Assembly (NCBI GenBank): GCA_964542435.1
Contig: CAZIVE010000038.1
Span: 1-24,322 of the forward strand
Source of the DNA: CAZIVE01 sp964542435
GTDB taxonomy: Bacteria; Bacteroidota; Bacteroidia; Bacteroidales; Tannerellaceae
DNA length: 24,322 nucleotides
Direction of reading: 5' to 3'
Shown here piece by piece: positions 15,564-22,499 of this stretch. Below the pieces are notes generated by a model that worked only from the letters and a program-made list of their open reading frames with translations, searched no databases and was not told where the DNA came from. The position numbers were made by a program, and so were the translations under genes. Position 1 is the first letter of the stretch. Each line of letters starts with the position of its first letter.

Positions 15564-17000
15564 TTATATTATCTTTTTTAGTACGAATTTGTTGTTCACA
15601 CACGCCGGAAGTTCTTGCGGATAATGAGTCACATATATTAATGTCTTTCCTTTCCGTTGACAAAACTTGTCAATAATACGTGCCGCCTGCCTTTTATTAT
15701 AGGCATCTAAGCCATGAAGTGGCTCGTCCAATATGATAAGGTCTGGATTTTTCACAAATGCTCTGGCCAATAAGACCAATCTCTGCTCACCTGATGAAAG
15801 TGTAAGGAAAGGACGATCTTTCAATTCGCTTATACTAAAAACTTTCATCCATGTCAAAGCAGTCTCTTTTTGCTGATCGTTGCATTTGCGATACAATCCA
15901 ATGGAATCAAAAAATCCCGAAGCTACGACATTGATAGCCGGAACATTCTCTTTGTAGAACAGATGCATTTCTGGTGATACATAACCGATGCGGCTTTTGA
16001 TCTCCCAAATGCTTTCGCCGGTTCCGCGCTTGCGGTCGAAGAGATAAAGTGTATTGGCGTACGACTGCGGATTATCGGCATATACGAGACTGAGCAATGT
16101 GGACTTTCCCGAACCATTCGGCCCGAGCAAAGCCCATTTTTCTCCGTTGCGGATTTCCCAATTGAGATCCTTCAAGATGGTTCGCGTACCATATTTAATA
16201 TGTATGTTCTCCATTCGCAAAGTCACTTCATGCTGAGAAGTCTTGGGCAAGGCTTCTTCAGGAAGATTGATTTCTCCTGTCGGCTGCGGGAACAATCGGT
16301 CCTGCAGTTTCTGATCGTTCAGAAAAGCTTCGCGGCTCATGACCGGAAGCAACGATTTGTTCTCGACAGGCAGAACGTGTGTGATCATTTCGGGAATATC
16401 GTTCGGATTGGAAAGAAGAAGTACAATCTGTGTACCTTTCAGCTGTGACATTTTCTGAAGCATGCTGTTGAGCAGATCGCGAGAAGGTGCATCAAGCCCG
16501 ATGAAAGGATTATCGAGAATGATGAGACGCGGATGGAAAAGCAGCGTACGCACGATCAGGAACTTTCGAAGTTCGCCGCTGGAAAGGAAAATAATCTTTT
16601 TAGGCAGCGACTCTTCGACACCGAAGAGCGAAAGCATCTCTTGCAAATCGTCCTGGCCTTTGAAATCTTTCAACAGATCTTCAACTATGGGCATTTCTTC
16701 CGTCTCGGTTGCATTCCAACGCTGCTGATAATAAGAATTGCGGCAGTCTGCTAAAGAATAGATGTCCTTAAAGGTGATACTTCGGATCAGTTCATTGCTT
16801 TTTCCTGCAAAATCGCAGGATATCTCTCCCGTTTGAAGTGCGTATTTTCTTTGTAACATTTCAGACAGAATCGTCTTACCTGCTCCATTCGGACCAATCA
16901 CCGCCCATTGCTCTCCTTTATCTATCGTCCAATTGACAGGAAGATCGAAGCGAACTTCAGGTAATCGTGTCACCGCATCTTTTATCTGTATCATGATCAT
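15564..17000 (-). CDS. ABC ATPase with two tandem nucleotide-binding domains (ModF-like)
   Basis: 478 aa from the ATG at 17000; the longer version begins at TTG. No membrane segment, so it is a soluble twin ATPase, similar in size and layout to E. coli ModF/PhrA. Domain 1 has Walker A GPNGAGKT (36-43) and signature LSSGE. Its Walker B reads LIILDNPF, with Asn in place of the catalytic Glu, and its switch region reads LLLSNPND with no His. Domain 2 is complete: GPNGSGKS, LSSGEQR, LIILDEP, and switch His in YVTHYPQE. The first site probably binds ATP without efficient hydrolysis. No permease or molybdate gene is next to it, so the role is open: ModF-like, or an ATPase without transport function. 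It has its own promoter and faces away from the phosphate locus. Confidence 0.88.
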   Translation of the reverse strand: MIMIQIKDAVTRLPEVRFDLPVNWTIDKGEQWAVIGPNGAGKTILSEMLQRKYALQTGEISCDFAGKSNELIRSITFKDIYSLADCRNSYYQQRWNATETEEMPIVEDLLKDFKGQDDLQEMLSLFGVEESLPKKIIFLSSGELRKFLIVRTLLFHPRLIILDNPFIGLDAPSRDLLNSMLQKMSQLKGTQIVLLLSNPNDIPEMITHVLPVENKSLLPVMSREAFLNDQKLQDRLFPQPTGEINLPEEALPKTSQHEVTLRMENIHIKYGTRTILKDLNWEIRNGEKWALLGPNGSGKSTLLSLVYADNPQSYANTLYLFDRKRGTGESIWEIKSRIGYVSPEMHLFYKENVPAINVVASGFFDSIGLYRKCNDQQKETALTWMKVFSISELKDRPFLTLSSGEQRLVLLARAFVKNPDLIILDEPLHGLDAYNKRQAARIIDKFCQRKGKTLIYVTHYPQELPACVNNKFVLKKII

Positions 17001-17019
17001 CAAGTTTCAAAAGTCGCTG

Positions 17020-17049
17020 CAAAGGTAGCATTTTGTTTGTAAAACAAAC
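17020..17049 (-). promoter_or_regulatory. Promoter of the double ATPase gene with overlapping inverted repeat
   Basis: TACCTTTG (17020-17027, minus strand) is a full -7 match, with TTTG at 17045-17048 after a short 17-base spacer. The inverted repeat GTTTGT-AAA-ACAAAC (17035-17049) covers the upstream element and could be an operator. The predicted leader is only about 15 bases. Confidence 0.55.
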
Positions 17050-17125
17050 TTTTCTATTACTATTTGATTACAGCGGTTGAACGTTATACATTTATATATA
17101 TAGGCAGCCAAAGCATTTTCAAAGT

Positions 17126-17176
17126 TTTGTAACAATCACTTTATGGCTCTGTAATATTTCTGTAATATGTTACAAA
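17126..17176 (+). promoter_or_regulatory. Pho-box-like tandem site in front of the phosphate transporter
   Basis: CTGTAAT (17149-17155), four bases, CTGTAAT (17160-17166): two identical 7-base repeats in an 11-bp register, the layout of the E. coli Pho box (CTGTCAT-N4-CTGTCAT). A related TTGTAAC starts at 17127, exactly 22 bases before the first unit. The set is bordered by an 8-bp inverted repeat TTTGTAAC (17126-17133) / GTTACAAA (17169-17176). The gene downstream is a phosphate transporter followed by a PhoB-like regulator, which supports the reading. Confidence 0.6.
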
Positions 17177-17184
17177 TACTTTTG
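17177..17184 (+). promoter_or_regulatory. -7 promoter element of the phosphate transporter gene
   Basis: TACTTTTG matches TAnnTTTG. No TTTG lies at the -33 position; the Pho-box-like repeats end 10 bases upstream and occupy that place. Transcription should begin near 17188, about 27 bases before the ATG at 17215. Confidence 0.6.
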
Positions 17185-17214
17185 TTGTCGGAAATTAAGG
17201 TAAAAATTAAGAAT

Positions 17215-19506
17215 ATGAACACAATGTATCTTTTGATTGTCGGCTTTCTCTTTTTACTCGCTATCTTTGATTTGTGGGTTGGAGTCAGCAATGACGCAGT
17301 AAATTTCCTGAATTCATCCATCGGTTCAAAAGCGGCCAAGTTCAAGACCATCCTTATCGTCGCAGCCTTGGGCATCATCTGCGGAGCAGTGATGAGCAAC
17401 GGAATGATGGATATTGCAAGACACGGCATATTCCAGCCTTCCCAATTTACTTTTCATGAAGTCATGTGCATCTTTACAGCCATGATGATTACAGACATTA
17501 TTCTACTGGACATCTTCAATTCGTTAGGCTTGCCGACTTCAACCACCGTTTCAATGGTGTTCGAACTCTTAGGCGGCGCGTTTGTCCTTTCCATCATCAA
17601 AATCATCGGTGATTCAACCGGAGCTTTGTCACTCGGAGATCTGCTCAACTCTGATAAGGCGTTAACCGTTATTCTGAGCATCTTCTTATCGGTTGCCATC
17701 GCCTTCTTCTTCGGAATCATCGTTCAATGGATTTCCCGTATCATCTTCTCTTTCAATTATATCAAAACCAGGAACCGATTTGCAGGACTGTTCGGAGGCA
17801 TTTCCACTACGGCCTTGTTTTATTTCATTCTGGTAAAAGGATTGGAAGGTTCGCCTTATATTCCTACTGAATGGATGACTTGGATGAACTCAAACCTCAC
17901 AATGATCATGATCATTGCCTTTATAACTCTTACCGTAATCATGCAAGTCTTGACTTGGCTTCGATTCAATATATTCCGTTTCATTGTTCTGCTGGGTACA
18001 TTCGCATTGGCTATGGCATTTGCAGGAAATGACCTTGTAAACTTCATCGGCGTTCCGCTTGCAGGCTACTCTTCATTCCTTGATTATACCGCCAGCGGCG
18101 CCACCAATCCGGACGCATTCATGATGACTTCGCTCGAAAGTTCGGCCAAAACGCCGTTCCTCTTTCTTTTCATCGCCGGTCTTATCATGATCTATTCCTT
18201 GTTCACCAGCAAAAAGGCGCAGCACGTCACACAGACGGAAGTTGGACTTTCCCGCCAAAATGAAGGCGATGAAATGTTCGGTTCATCACAGATGGCTCGC
18301 ACATTGGTTCATTCGGCCAACTCTTTCGAGAGCTTCATAATCCGCATCTTGCCTGAACCGATCCGCAACTGGATCGACTCCCGATTCAATAAAAACGATA
18401 TTATACTTGCTGACGGTGCTGCTTATGACTTGATCCGCGCATCCGTCAATCTGGTTCTCGCAGGCTCGCTGATCATCATGGGCACAAGCTTGAAACTTCC
18501 GCTTTCAACGACCTATGTCACTTTCATGGTTGCAATGGGTACTTCTCTTGCCGATCGTGCTTGGGGACGCGAAAGTGCTGTCTTCCGCATTACCGGAATG
18601 CTTTCTGTCATTGGCGGATGGTTTATCACAGCGGGAGTCGCTTTCGCTATCAGCGCCATTGCTGTCGTCGTCATCTTCTACGGCGGACCGATTGTTACAG
18701 AGGCTTTGATTATCGTTGCTGTCTGCATTGTGATCTACAGCAATCGTAAGTTTGTGAAGAAACAGAAAGAGGAAAAGGGCGAAACTTCATTCCAGAAATT
18801 GATTCACACGAAAGATAAAGAGGAAGCATTACAGCTGTTCCATCAGGGTATTGATGAAAACGAAAGCAATTGGCTTGCCTTTGTACAGAATGCTTTGGTA
18901 AGAGTCACCGACGGATTCATTCAAGAAGATCGAAAAGCTATTCGCCGCAGCATCAGTGATGTGAATGACGAACGCAAAGAGCTGAAATCCGTGCGCCGAA
19001 GAGATCTCATTGCACTGCGTCATATCGATGCTGAAACGGCCATCGAAAGTACAACGTGGGTTTTCTTGGGAAGCACTTCCGCCGAACAGATGCTGTTCAG
19101 TCTGCGACACATTGCTGATCCATGCAAGGAACATCTCGACAACAACTTCAATCCGCTTCCTAACGAATATATCCGCGAATACTTGCCGCTGCGCGATCGC
19201 ACTGTCTCCTATTTCCAGCGTGGACGTGAAATTATCACCAACCATTGCTATGATGATCTTTCGGATCTACTGAGCGAAAGCGACGCATTCAAAGAAGAAC
19301 TCTCGAAAATCCGTCAGCAACAGCTGGAACGTATCCGCAACGAAAAGGTCAATATGCGCACCGCCTTCGTTTATCTGACCATCTTGCAGGAGAATCAGGA
19401 GTTGGTTTCCTCTTTCCGCCATCTTATGCGCGCCAATTCGAAGTTGAGAGCCATCCAAGAAAGTAATCTTCCTTCGGAACCGAATATGCAGTTAAGTCCT
19501 GCATAA
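17215..19506 (+). CDS. PiT-family inorganic phosphate transporter with fused cytosolic helical C-terminal domain
   Basis: 763 aa from the ATG at 17215. The in-frame ATG at 17167 lies upstream of the predicted transcription start and inside the promoter, so it is rejected. Residues 1-510 are a multi-pass membrane domain with both PiT signature repeats in modified form: GVSNDAVNFLNSSIGSKAA (23-39 region) and AGNDLVNFIGVPLAGY (270-285). PTSTTVSMVFELLGG and LPLSTTYVTFMVAMGTSLADRAWGR are the matched inner repeats. A cytosolic loop of about 70 residues lies near 332-400. Residues 512-763 are soluble, highly charged and helical, with regular leucines, resembling a PhoU/DUF47-like bundle; this last point is inference. 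It imports phosphate with H+ or Na+. Next on the same strand, 62 bases away, are a PhoB-like regulator and PhoR-like kinase. A Pho-box-like site precedes the gene. Confidence 0.92.
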   Translation: MNTMYLLIVGFLFLLAIFDLWVGVSNDAVNFLNSSIGSKAAKFKTILIVAALGIICGAVMSNGMMDIARHGIFQPSQFTFHEVMCIFTAMMITDIILLDIFNSLGLPTSTTVSMVFELLGGAFVLSIIKIIGDSTGALSLGDLLNSDKALTVILSIFLSVAIAFFFGIIVQWISRIIFSFNYIKTRNRFAGLFGGISTTALFYFILVKGLEGSPYIPTEWMTWMNSNLTMIMIIAFITLTVIMQVLTWLRFNIFRFIVLLGTFALAMAFAGNDLVNFIGVPLAGYSSFLDYTASGATNPDAFMMTSLESSAKTPFLFLFIAGLIMIYSLFTSKKAQHVTQTEVGLSRQNEGDEMFGSSQMARTLVHSANSFESFIIRILPEPIRNWIDSRFNKNDIILADGAAYDLIRASVNLVLAGSLIIMGTSLKLPLSTTYVTFMVAMGTSLADRAWGRESAVFRITGMLSVIGGWFITAGVAFAISAIAVVVIFYGGPIVTEALIIVAVCIVIYSNRKFVKKQKEEKGETSFQKLIHTKDKEEALQLFHQGIDENESNWLAFVQNALVRVTDGFIQEDRKAIRRSISDVNDERKELKSVRRRDLIALRHIDAETAIESTTWVFLGSTSAEQMLFSLRHIADPCKEHLDNNFNPLPNEYIREYLPLRDRTVSYFQRGREIITNHCYDDLSDLLSESDAFKEELSKIRQQQLERIRNEKVNMRTAFVYLTILQENQELVSSFRHLMRANSKLRAIQESNLPSEPNMQLSPA

Positions 19507-19542
19507 TTGACAAATAATAAAGGCGAGATTTAGTTTTATCAT

Positions 19543-19550
19543 TAAATTTG
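19543..19550 (+). promoter_or_regulatory. Possible -7 element of the response regulator gene
   Basis: TAAATTTG matches TAnnTTTG and lies 18 bases before the regulator ATG. There is no -33 TTTG and no second Pho-box-like repeat. The regulator-kinase pair may have its own basal promoter besides read-through from the transporter gene. Confidence 0.35.
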
Positions 19551-19568
19551 TGAACTATAACATAGGAT

Positions 19569-20255
19569 ATGGAAGAAAACAAAGCACATATATTGGTCGT
19601 CGATGACGAAGAGGATATCTGCGAAATTCTTCAGTTCAATCTTGAAAAAGAGGGTTACATCGTCGATGTAGCCTACTCTGCAGAAGAGGCGCTGAAGTTG
19701 AAGCTGGAACAATATAACCTGATCATGCTCGACGTGATGATGGGTGAAATATCCGGATTCAAAATGGCCAAGATGATGAAGGACAAACCGGAATGGGCAA
19801 AAGTTCCCATCATCTTCATTACTGCAAAAGACACTGAAAACGATACCATCACAGGCCTCACATTGGGCGCCGATGATTATATCTCGAAGCCTTTCTCACT
19901 GAAAGAGGTCACGCTTAGAGTGGCCGCCGTGCTGCGACGTATTCATACAAACGCAGTTCCTGACGACCGGATCGCTTATCATGATCTGGTGCTCGACACG
20001 CAAAAAAAATCGGCTTCGTTAAAAGGCGAAGAACTGGTATTGACAAAAAAAGAATATGACCTCCTGAAGTTTCTTCTGACTAATCAAGACGAGGTGTTCA
20101 GCCGCGAGGATATTCTGGACAAGGTTTGGGAAGAGGACAAATTTGTGACACTACGCACCGTCGATGTCAACATCACACGACTACGCAAAAAGATTGGCGA
20201 ATATGGCTCACATATCGTCACACGTTGGGGCTTCGGTTACTGTTTCGAATCATAA
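19569..20255 (+). CDS. OmpR/PhoB-family response regulator
   Basis: 228 aa, standard length. The receiver domain (1-120) has the acidic pair in VVDDEED (10-16), phospho-acceptor Asp55 in LIMLDVMMGE, Thr86 in IIFITAKD, and Lys107 in ADDYISKPFS. The winged-helix DNA-binding domain (about 130-228) ends in VTRWGFGYCFES. Its recognition helix RTVDVNITRLRK is nearly the same as E. coli PhoB (RTVDVHIRRLRK, from memory), which fits the CTGTAAT tandem site before the transporter gene. The kinase gene starts 11 bases after its stop, and the phosphate transporter lies 62 bases upstream. Function as a phosphate-starvation regulator is inferred from this context; I leave the symbol empty because other OmpR-type regulators share these motifs. 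Confidence 0.92.
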   Translation: MEENKAHILVVDDEEDICEILQFNLEKEGYIVDVAYSAEEALKLKLEQYNLIMLDVMMGEISGFKMAKMMKDKPEWAKVPIIFITAKDTENDTITGLTLGADDYISKPFSLKEVTLRVAAVLRRIHTNAVPDDRIAYHDLVLDTQKKSASLKGEELVLTKKEYDLLKFLLTNQDEVFSREDILDKVWEEDKFVTLRTVDVNITRLRKKIGEYGSHIVTRWGFGYCFES

Positions 20256-20266
20256 AAACGAACGTT

Positions 20267-21703
20267 ATGCAACGTAGCTTCTTCGGATTCGGTGAGAAGG
20301 TCTTTCTCGTGGTGCTCATCTTGTTTCTTGCACTAGCAGGTTTCTTCATGACCTACCAATATCAACGCGAAAAGACATACAAAGTGGAACTGCTCGACAC
20401 GAAACTGCAGGATTTCAACAACGACTGCTTCGAAAGCATCGACACACTAAACGTCGAAGCCTTTCAAACTTTCCTTCAAAAACATCCTATGGATAAGCTT
20501 CGTCTCACCGCCATCTTTCCCAATGGAAAGGTACTTTTCGACAATGACACGATAAGCACGAATCTGGAGAACCATAAGAACCGCAAAGAGGTTCGAGAAG
20601 CTATCGCCTATGGCAAAGGCAACGATATCAACCGCCGCTCGCGCACCTTGGGAGAAAAATTCTTCTATTCGGCCACCTATTTTCACGGAAAGATACAAGG
20701 TCAGGACATCATCATCCGATCCGCACTGCCGTACGACGTCTCATTGGGAAAAAGTCTGAAAGCCGATCCAACCTATATTTGGGTGACGCTCGTTGTCACC
20801 GTCATTCTTGCCATCCTTCTCTTCCGCTTTTCAAAAAGATTGGGACGGAACATCCTGGCACTGCGCACCTTTGCAAAGAATGCAGAGCAAGGAACGGAAA
20901 CCGACGTCATTGCCCGGGAGAAATTCACTAATGATGAACTGGGCGAAATCTCCCGCTATATTATGAAACTCTATGTGCAACTGAAAGAGAGCGAAGAGGA
21001 CAAAGCCCGCCTCAAACGGCAGCTCACTCAGAACATCGCGCACGAACTGAAGACGCCAGTCAGCAGCATTCAAGGCTATCTCGAAACAATCGTCAACAAC
21101 GAAAGTACCATGGACGAAGCTACTCGCCACCGCTTCCTTTCACACTGCTACGCACAATCCGAACGTCTTGCCAATCTGCTGTCGGATATTTCTGTCCTCA
21201 ATCGCCTCGACGATGGCCAGGAAAATATTGAAACCAGTAAAATTGACATCAGTAAAATGGTGAAAGACATCGTTTCTGAAACCAGCCTCCAGATGACGCA
21301 GAATCACATTACGTTCAACAATCTGCTTCCCAAATCTCTGCTCATCGAAGGAAACGTCTCTCTCGTGTACTCCATTTTCCGCAACCTGACAGACAACGCC
21401 ATTGCCTATGCCGGGAAAAATGTAAATATCACCCTCAAATGTGCTGACGACACCGATAATGATTTCTACCATTTCACGTTCTACGACAACGGTGTCGGCG
21501 TTCCCGAAGAGCATCTGTCTCACCTTTTCGAAAGGTTTTACCGCGTGGATAAGGGCCGCAGTCGGAAACTTGGAGGCACTGGTTTGGGACTTGCCATCGT
21601 CAAAAATGCCGTCATCTTCCACGGCGGTACAATCCGTGTCTATTCGCAAGTGGGCGGCGGTCTTGCCTTCGATTTCTCCCTCAAAAAGAAAATGGAGAAA
21701 TAA
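20267..21703 (+). CDS. Sensor histidine kinase (PhoR-like), partner of the upstream regulator
   Basis: 478 aa from the ATG at 20267. An in-frame start at 20126 would overlap the regulator gene by 130 bases and add 47 non-membrane residues, so it is rejected. Order of parts: membrane segment 11-29, an extracytoplasmic sensor of about 135 residues (31-166), membrane segment 168-187 (TYIWVTLVVTVILAILLF), a HAMP-like linker (190-245), and HisKA with phospho-His259 in NIAHELKTPVSS. The ATPase domain has N box NLTDNAIAY, G1 DNGVGVPEEH, F box LFERFYRVDKG and G2 GGTGLGLAIVK. Having a substantial periplasmic domain, it differs from E. coli PhoR, whose periplasmic part is minimal, and is closer to the Gram-positive PhoR layout. 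It is the last gene of the transporter-regulator-kinase cluster. Confidence 0.93.
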   Translation: MQRSFFGFGEKVFLVVLILFLALAGFFMTYQYQREKTYKVELLDTKLQDFNNDCFESIDTLNVEAFQTFLQKHPMDKLRLTAIFPNGKVLFDNDTISTNLENHKNRKEVREAIAYGKGNDINRRSRTLGEKFFYSATYFHGKIQGQDIIIRSALPYDVSLGKSLKADPTYIWVTLVVTVILAILLFRFSKRLGRNILALRTFAKNAEQGTETDVIAREKFTNDELGEISRYIMKLYVQLKESEEDKARLKRQLTQNIAHELKTPVSSIQGYLETIVNNESTMDEATRHRFLSHCYAQSERLANLLSDISVLNRLDDGQENIETSKIDISKMVKDIVSETSLQMTQNHITFNNLLPKSLLIEGNVSLVYSIFRNLTDNAIAYAGKNVNITLKCADDTDNDFYHFTFYDNGVGVPEEHLSHLFERFYRVDKGRSRKLGGTGLGLAIVKNAVIFHGGTIRVYSQVGGGLAFDFSLKKKMEK

Positions 21704-21810
21704 ATAGAAATCATAGCGGCTCTAAAAAAGTAATCAGCCTTTTTGGAAATCATCAAGGATTTTCATGCATTTCACGGGATGAAATGCTTTGAGAGACCTA
21801 AGAAAAGGCA

Positions 21811-21833
21811 TTGCAATTCTGAAGGAACGATTT
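21811..21833 (+). repeat. Degenerate copy related to the 41-bp repeat
   Basis: Over 23 bases, 18 agree by hand alignment with the start of the tandem repeat unit near 24198: TTGCAAT, two changes, TG, two changes, GGAA, one change, GATTT. Chance similarity is not excluded. Confidence 0.35.
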
Positions 21834-21956
21834 GGAGCACTCGCCAAGGCGTTTCTCAATCTGCAACAAGCTTGACGATGCATCGAATAGCTTGTTTCAC
21901 CCATGCTTAGAAGAGAATTATAACATAGCCTCGTCTCGATAAACTGAGGCGCAGCC

Positions 21957-21987
21957 TTTCGTAATTGTCCAAAATCCATTATCTTCG
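21957..21987 (+). promoter_or_regulatory. Probable promoter of the YbjQ-family gene
   Basis: TATCTTCG (21980-21987) differs from the TAnnTTTG consensus at one base, with TTTC (21957-21960) 19 bases upstream. Transcription would start near 21991, about 25 bases before the ATG. Confidence 0.45.
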
Positions 21988-22015
21988 CAGTGTAACAATT
22001 AAATCAATCTGAAAA

Positions 22016-22336
22016 ATGCTATTAACTACGACAAACACCATCGAAGGGAAAGAGATTTCCCAGTATTTTGGAATCGTTTCGGGCGAGACCATTATCGGCG
22101 CCAACATGTTCAAAGATCTCTTTGCTGGCATTCGAGACATTGTAGGCGGAAGAGCCGGTGCCTATGAAGATGTATTGCGTGAAGCCAAAGAGACAGCTCT
22201 AAAGGAGATGAGCGAACATGCAGCCCATTTGGGAGCCAATGCTGTCATCGGAATCGATCTGGATTATGAAACAGTGGGTGCAAACGGCAGCATGCTGATG
22301 GTCACCGCCGCCGGCACAGCCGTATTCTACAGATAG
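22016..22336 (+). CDS. YbjQ/UPF0145-family small protein
   Basis: 106 aa, the usual size for UPF0145 (E. coli YbjQ, a heavy-metal-binding-domain name without proven activity). The typical layout is visible: N-terminal strand LLTTTNTIEGKEISQYFGIVSGE, then GANMFKDLFAGIRDIVGGRAGAYE (30-53). A helix EAKETALKEMSEHAAHLGANAVIGIDLDYE follows, then VTAAGTAVFY. The protein probably forms a symmetric multimer in the cytosol; function is unknown. It stands alone between the kinase gene and the alpha-galactosidase gene, with its own probable promoter and hairpins on the far side. Confidence 0.93.
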   Translation: MLLTTTNTIEGKEISQYFGIVSGETIIGANMFKDLFAGIRDIVGGRAGAYEDVLREAKETALKEMSEHAAHLGANAVIGIDLDYETVGANGSMLMVTAAGTAVFYR

Positions 22337-22373
22337 ACACCTACTATCTTTCTTTTCAACCTCAAAATCTTTC

Positions 22374-22400
22374 TTGAAAGGAACCATGTTCCACTTTCAA
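22374..22400 (+). terminator. Hairpin after the YbjQ-family gene, possible terminator
   Basis: TTGAAAG plus GAAC (22374-22384) pair with GTTC plus CTTTCAA (22388-22400), with a two-base bulge and a 3-base loop. No T-run follows on the plus strand, so termination is uncertain. Confidence 0.35.
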
Positions 22401-22448
22401 AAATTCCTTATGCTTGGAAATAAATGGTTTTGACGGTAAGAGGTACAG

Positions 22449-22475
22449 CAAACGGGAAGTCAGCTTTCCCGTTTG
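22449..22475. promoter_or_regulatory. Perfect inverted repeat upstream of the alpha-galactosidase gene
   Basis: CAAACGGGAA (22449-22458) and TTCCCGTTTG (22466-22475) are perfect 10-bp arms around a 7-base centre, 25 bases before the ATG. It could be a hairpin ending upstream transcription or an operator. The flanking T content is low. Confidence 0.55.
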
Positions 22476-22499
22476 ATTCCTTATGATATTATATGACAC

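Larger units (their letters stand above)
21704..22015. other. 312-base stretch without a supported gene, containing a degenerate intergenic repeat
   Basis: Just after the kinase stop, GGCT and AGCC pair weakly before TTTTT (about 21718-21745) and may end the transcript. A 7-bp hairpin GCATTTC / GAAATGC lies at 21767-21787. The segment at 21811-21833 resembles the 41-bp tandem repeat at the window end. An ORF of 81 codons on the minus strand (21734-21979) has no recognisable domain and is treated as repeat-derived. A promoter candidate for the next gene is at 21957-21987. Confidence 0.5.

Noticed and set aside
17167..17214. Upstream start for the phosphate transporter
   Set aside because: It lies over the -7 element and before the predicted transcription start. 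The added residues do not resemble a PiT N terminus.
20126..20266. Upstream start for the histidine kinase
   Set aside because: It would overlap the end of the regulator gene in another frame and add 47 residues unlike any kinase N terminus. The ATG at 20267 is followed by a normal membrane segment.
21734..21979. 81-codon minus-strand ORF as a gene
   Set aside because: No domain, no promoter, and it overlaps a hairpin, a repeat-like segment and the promoter of the YbjQ-family gene. It is probably repeat-derived.
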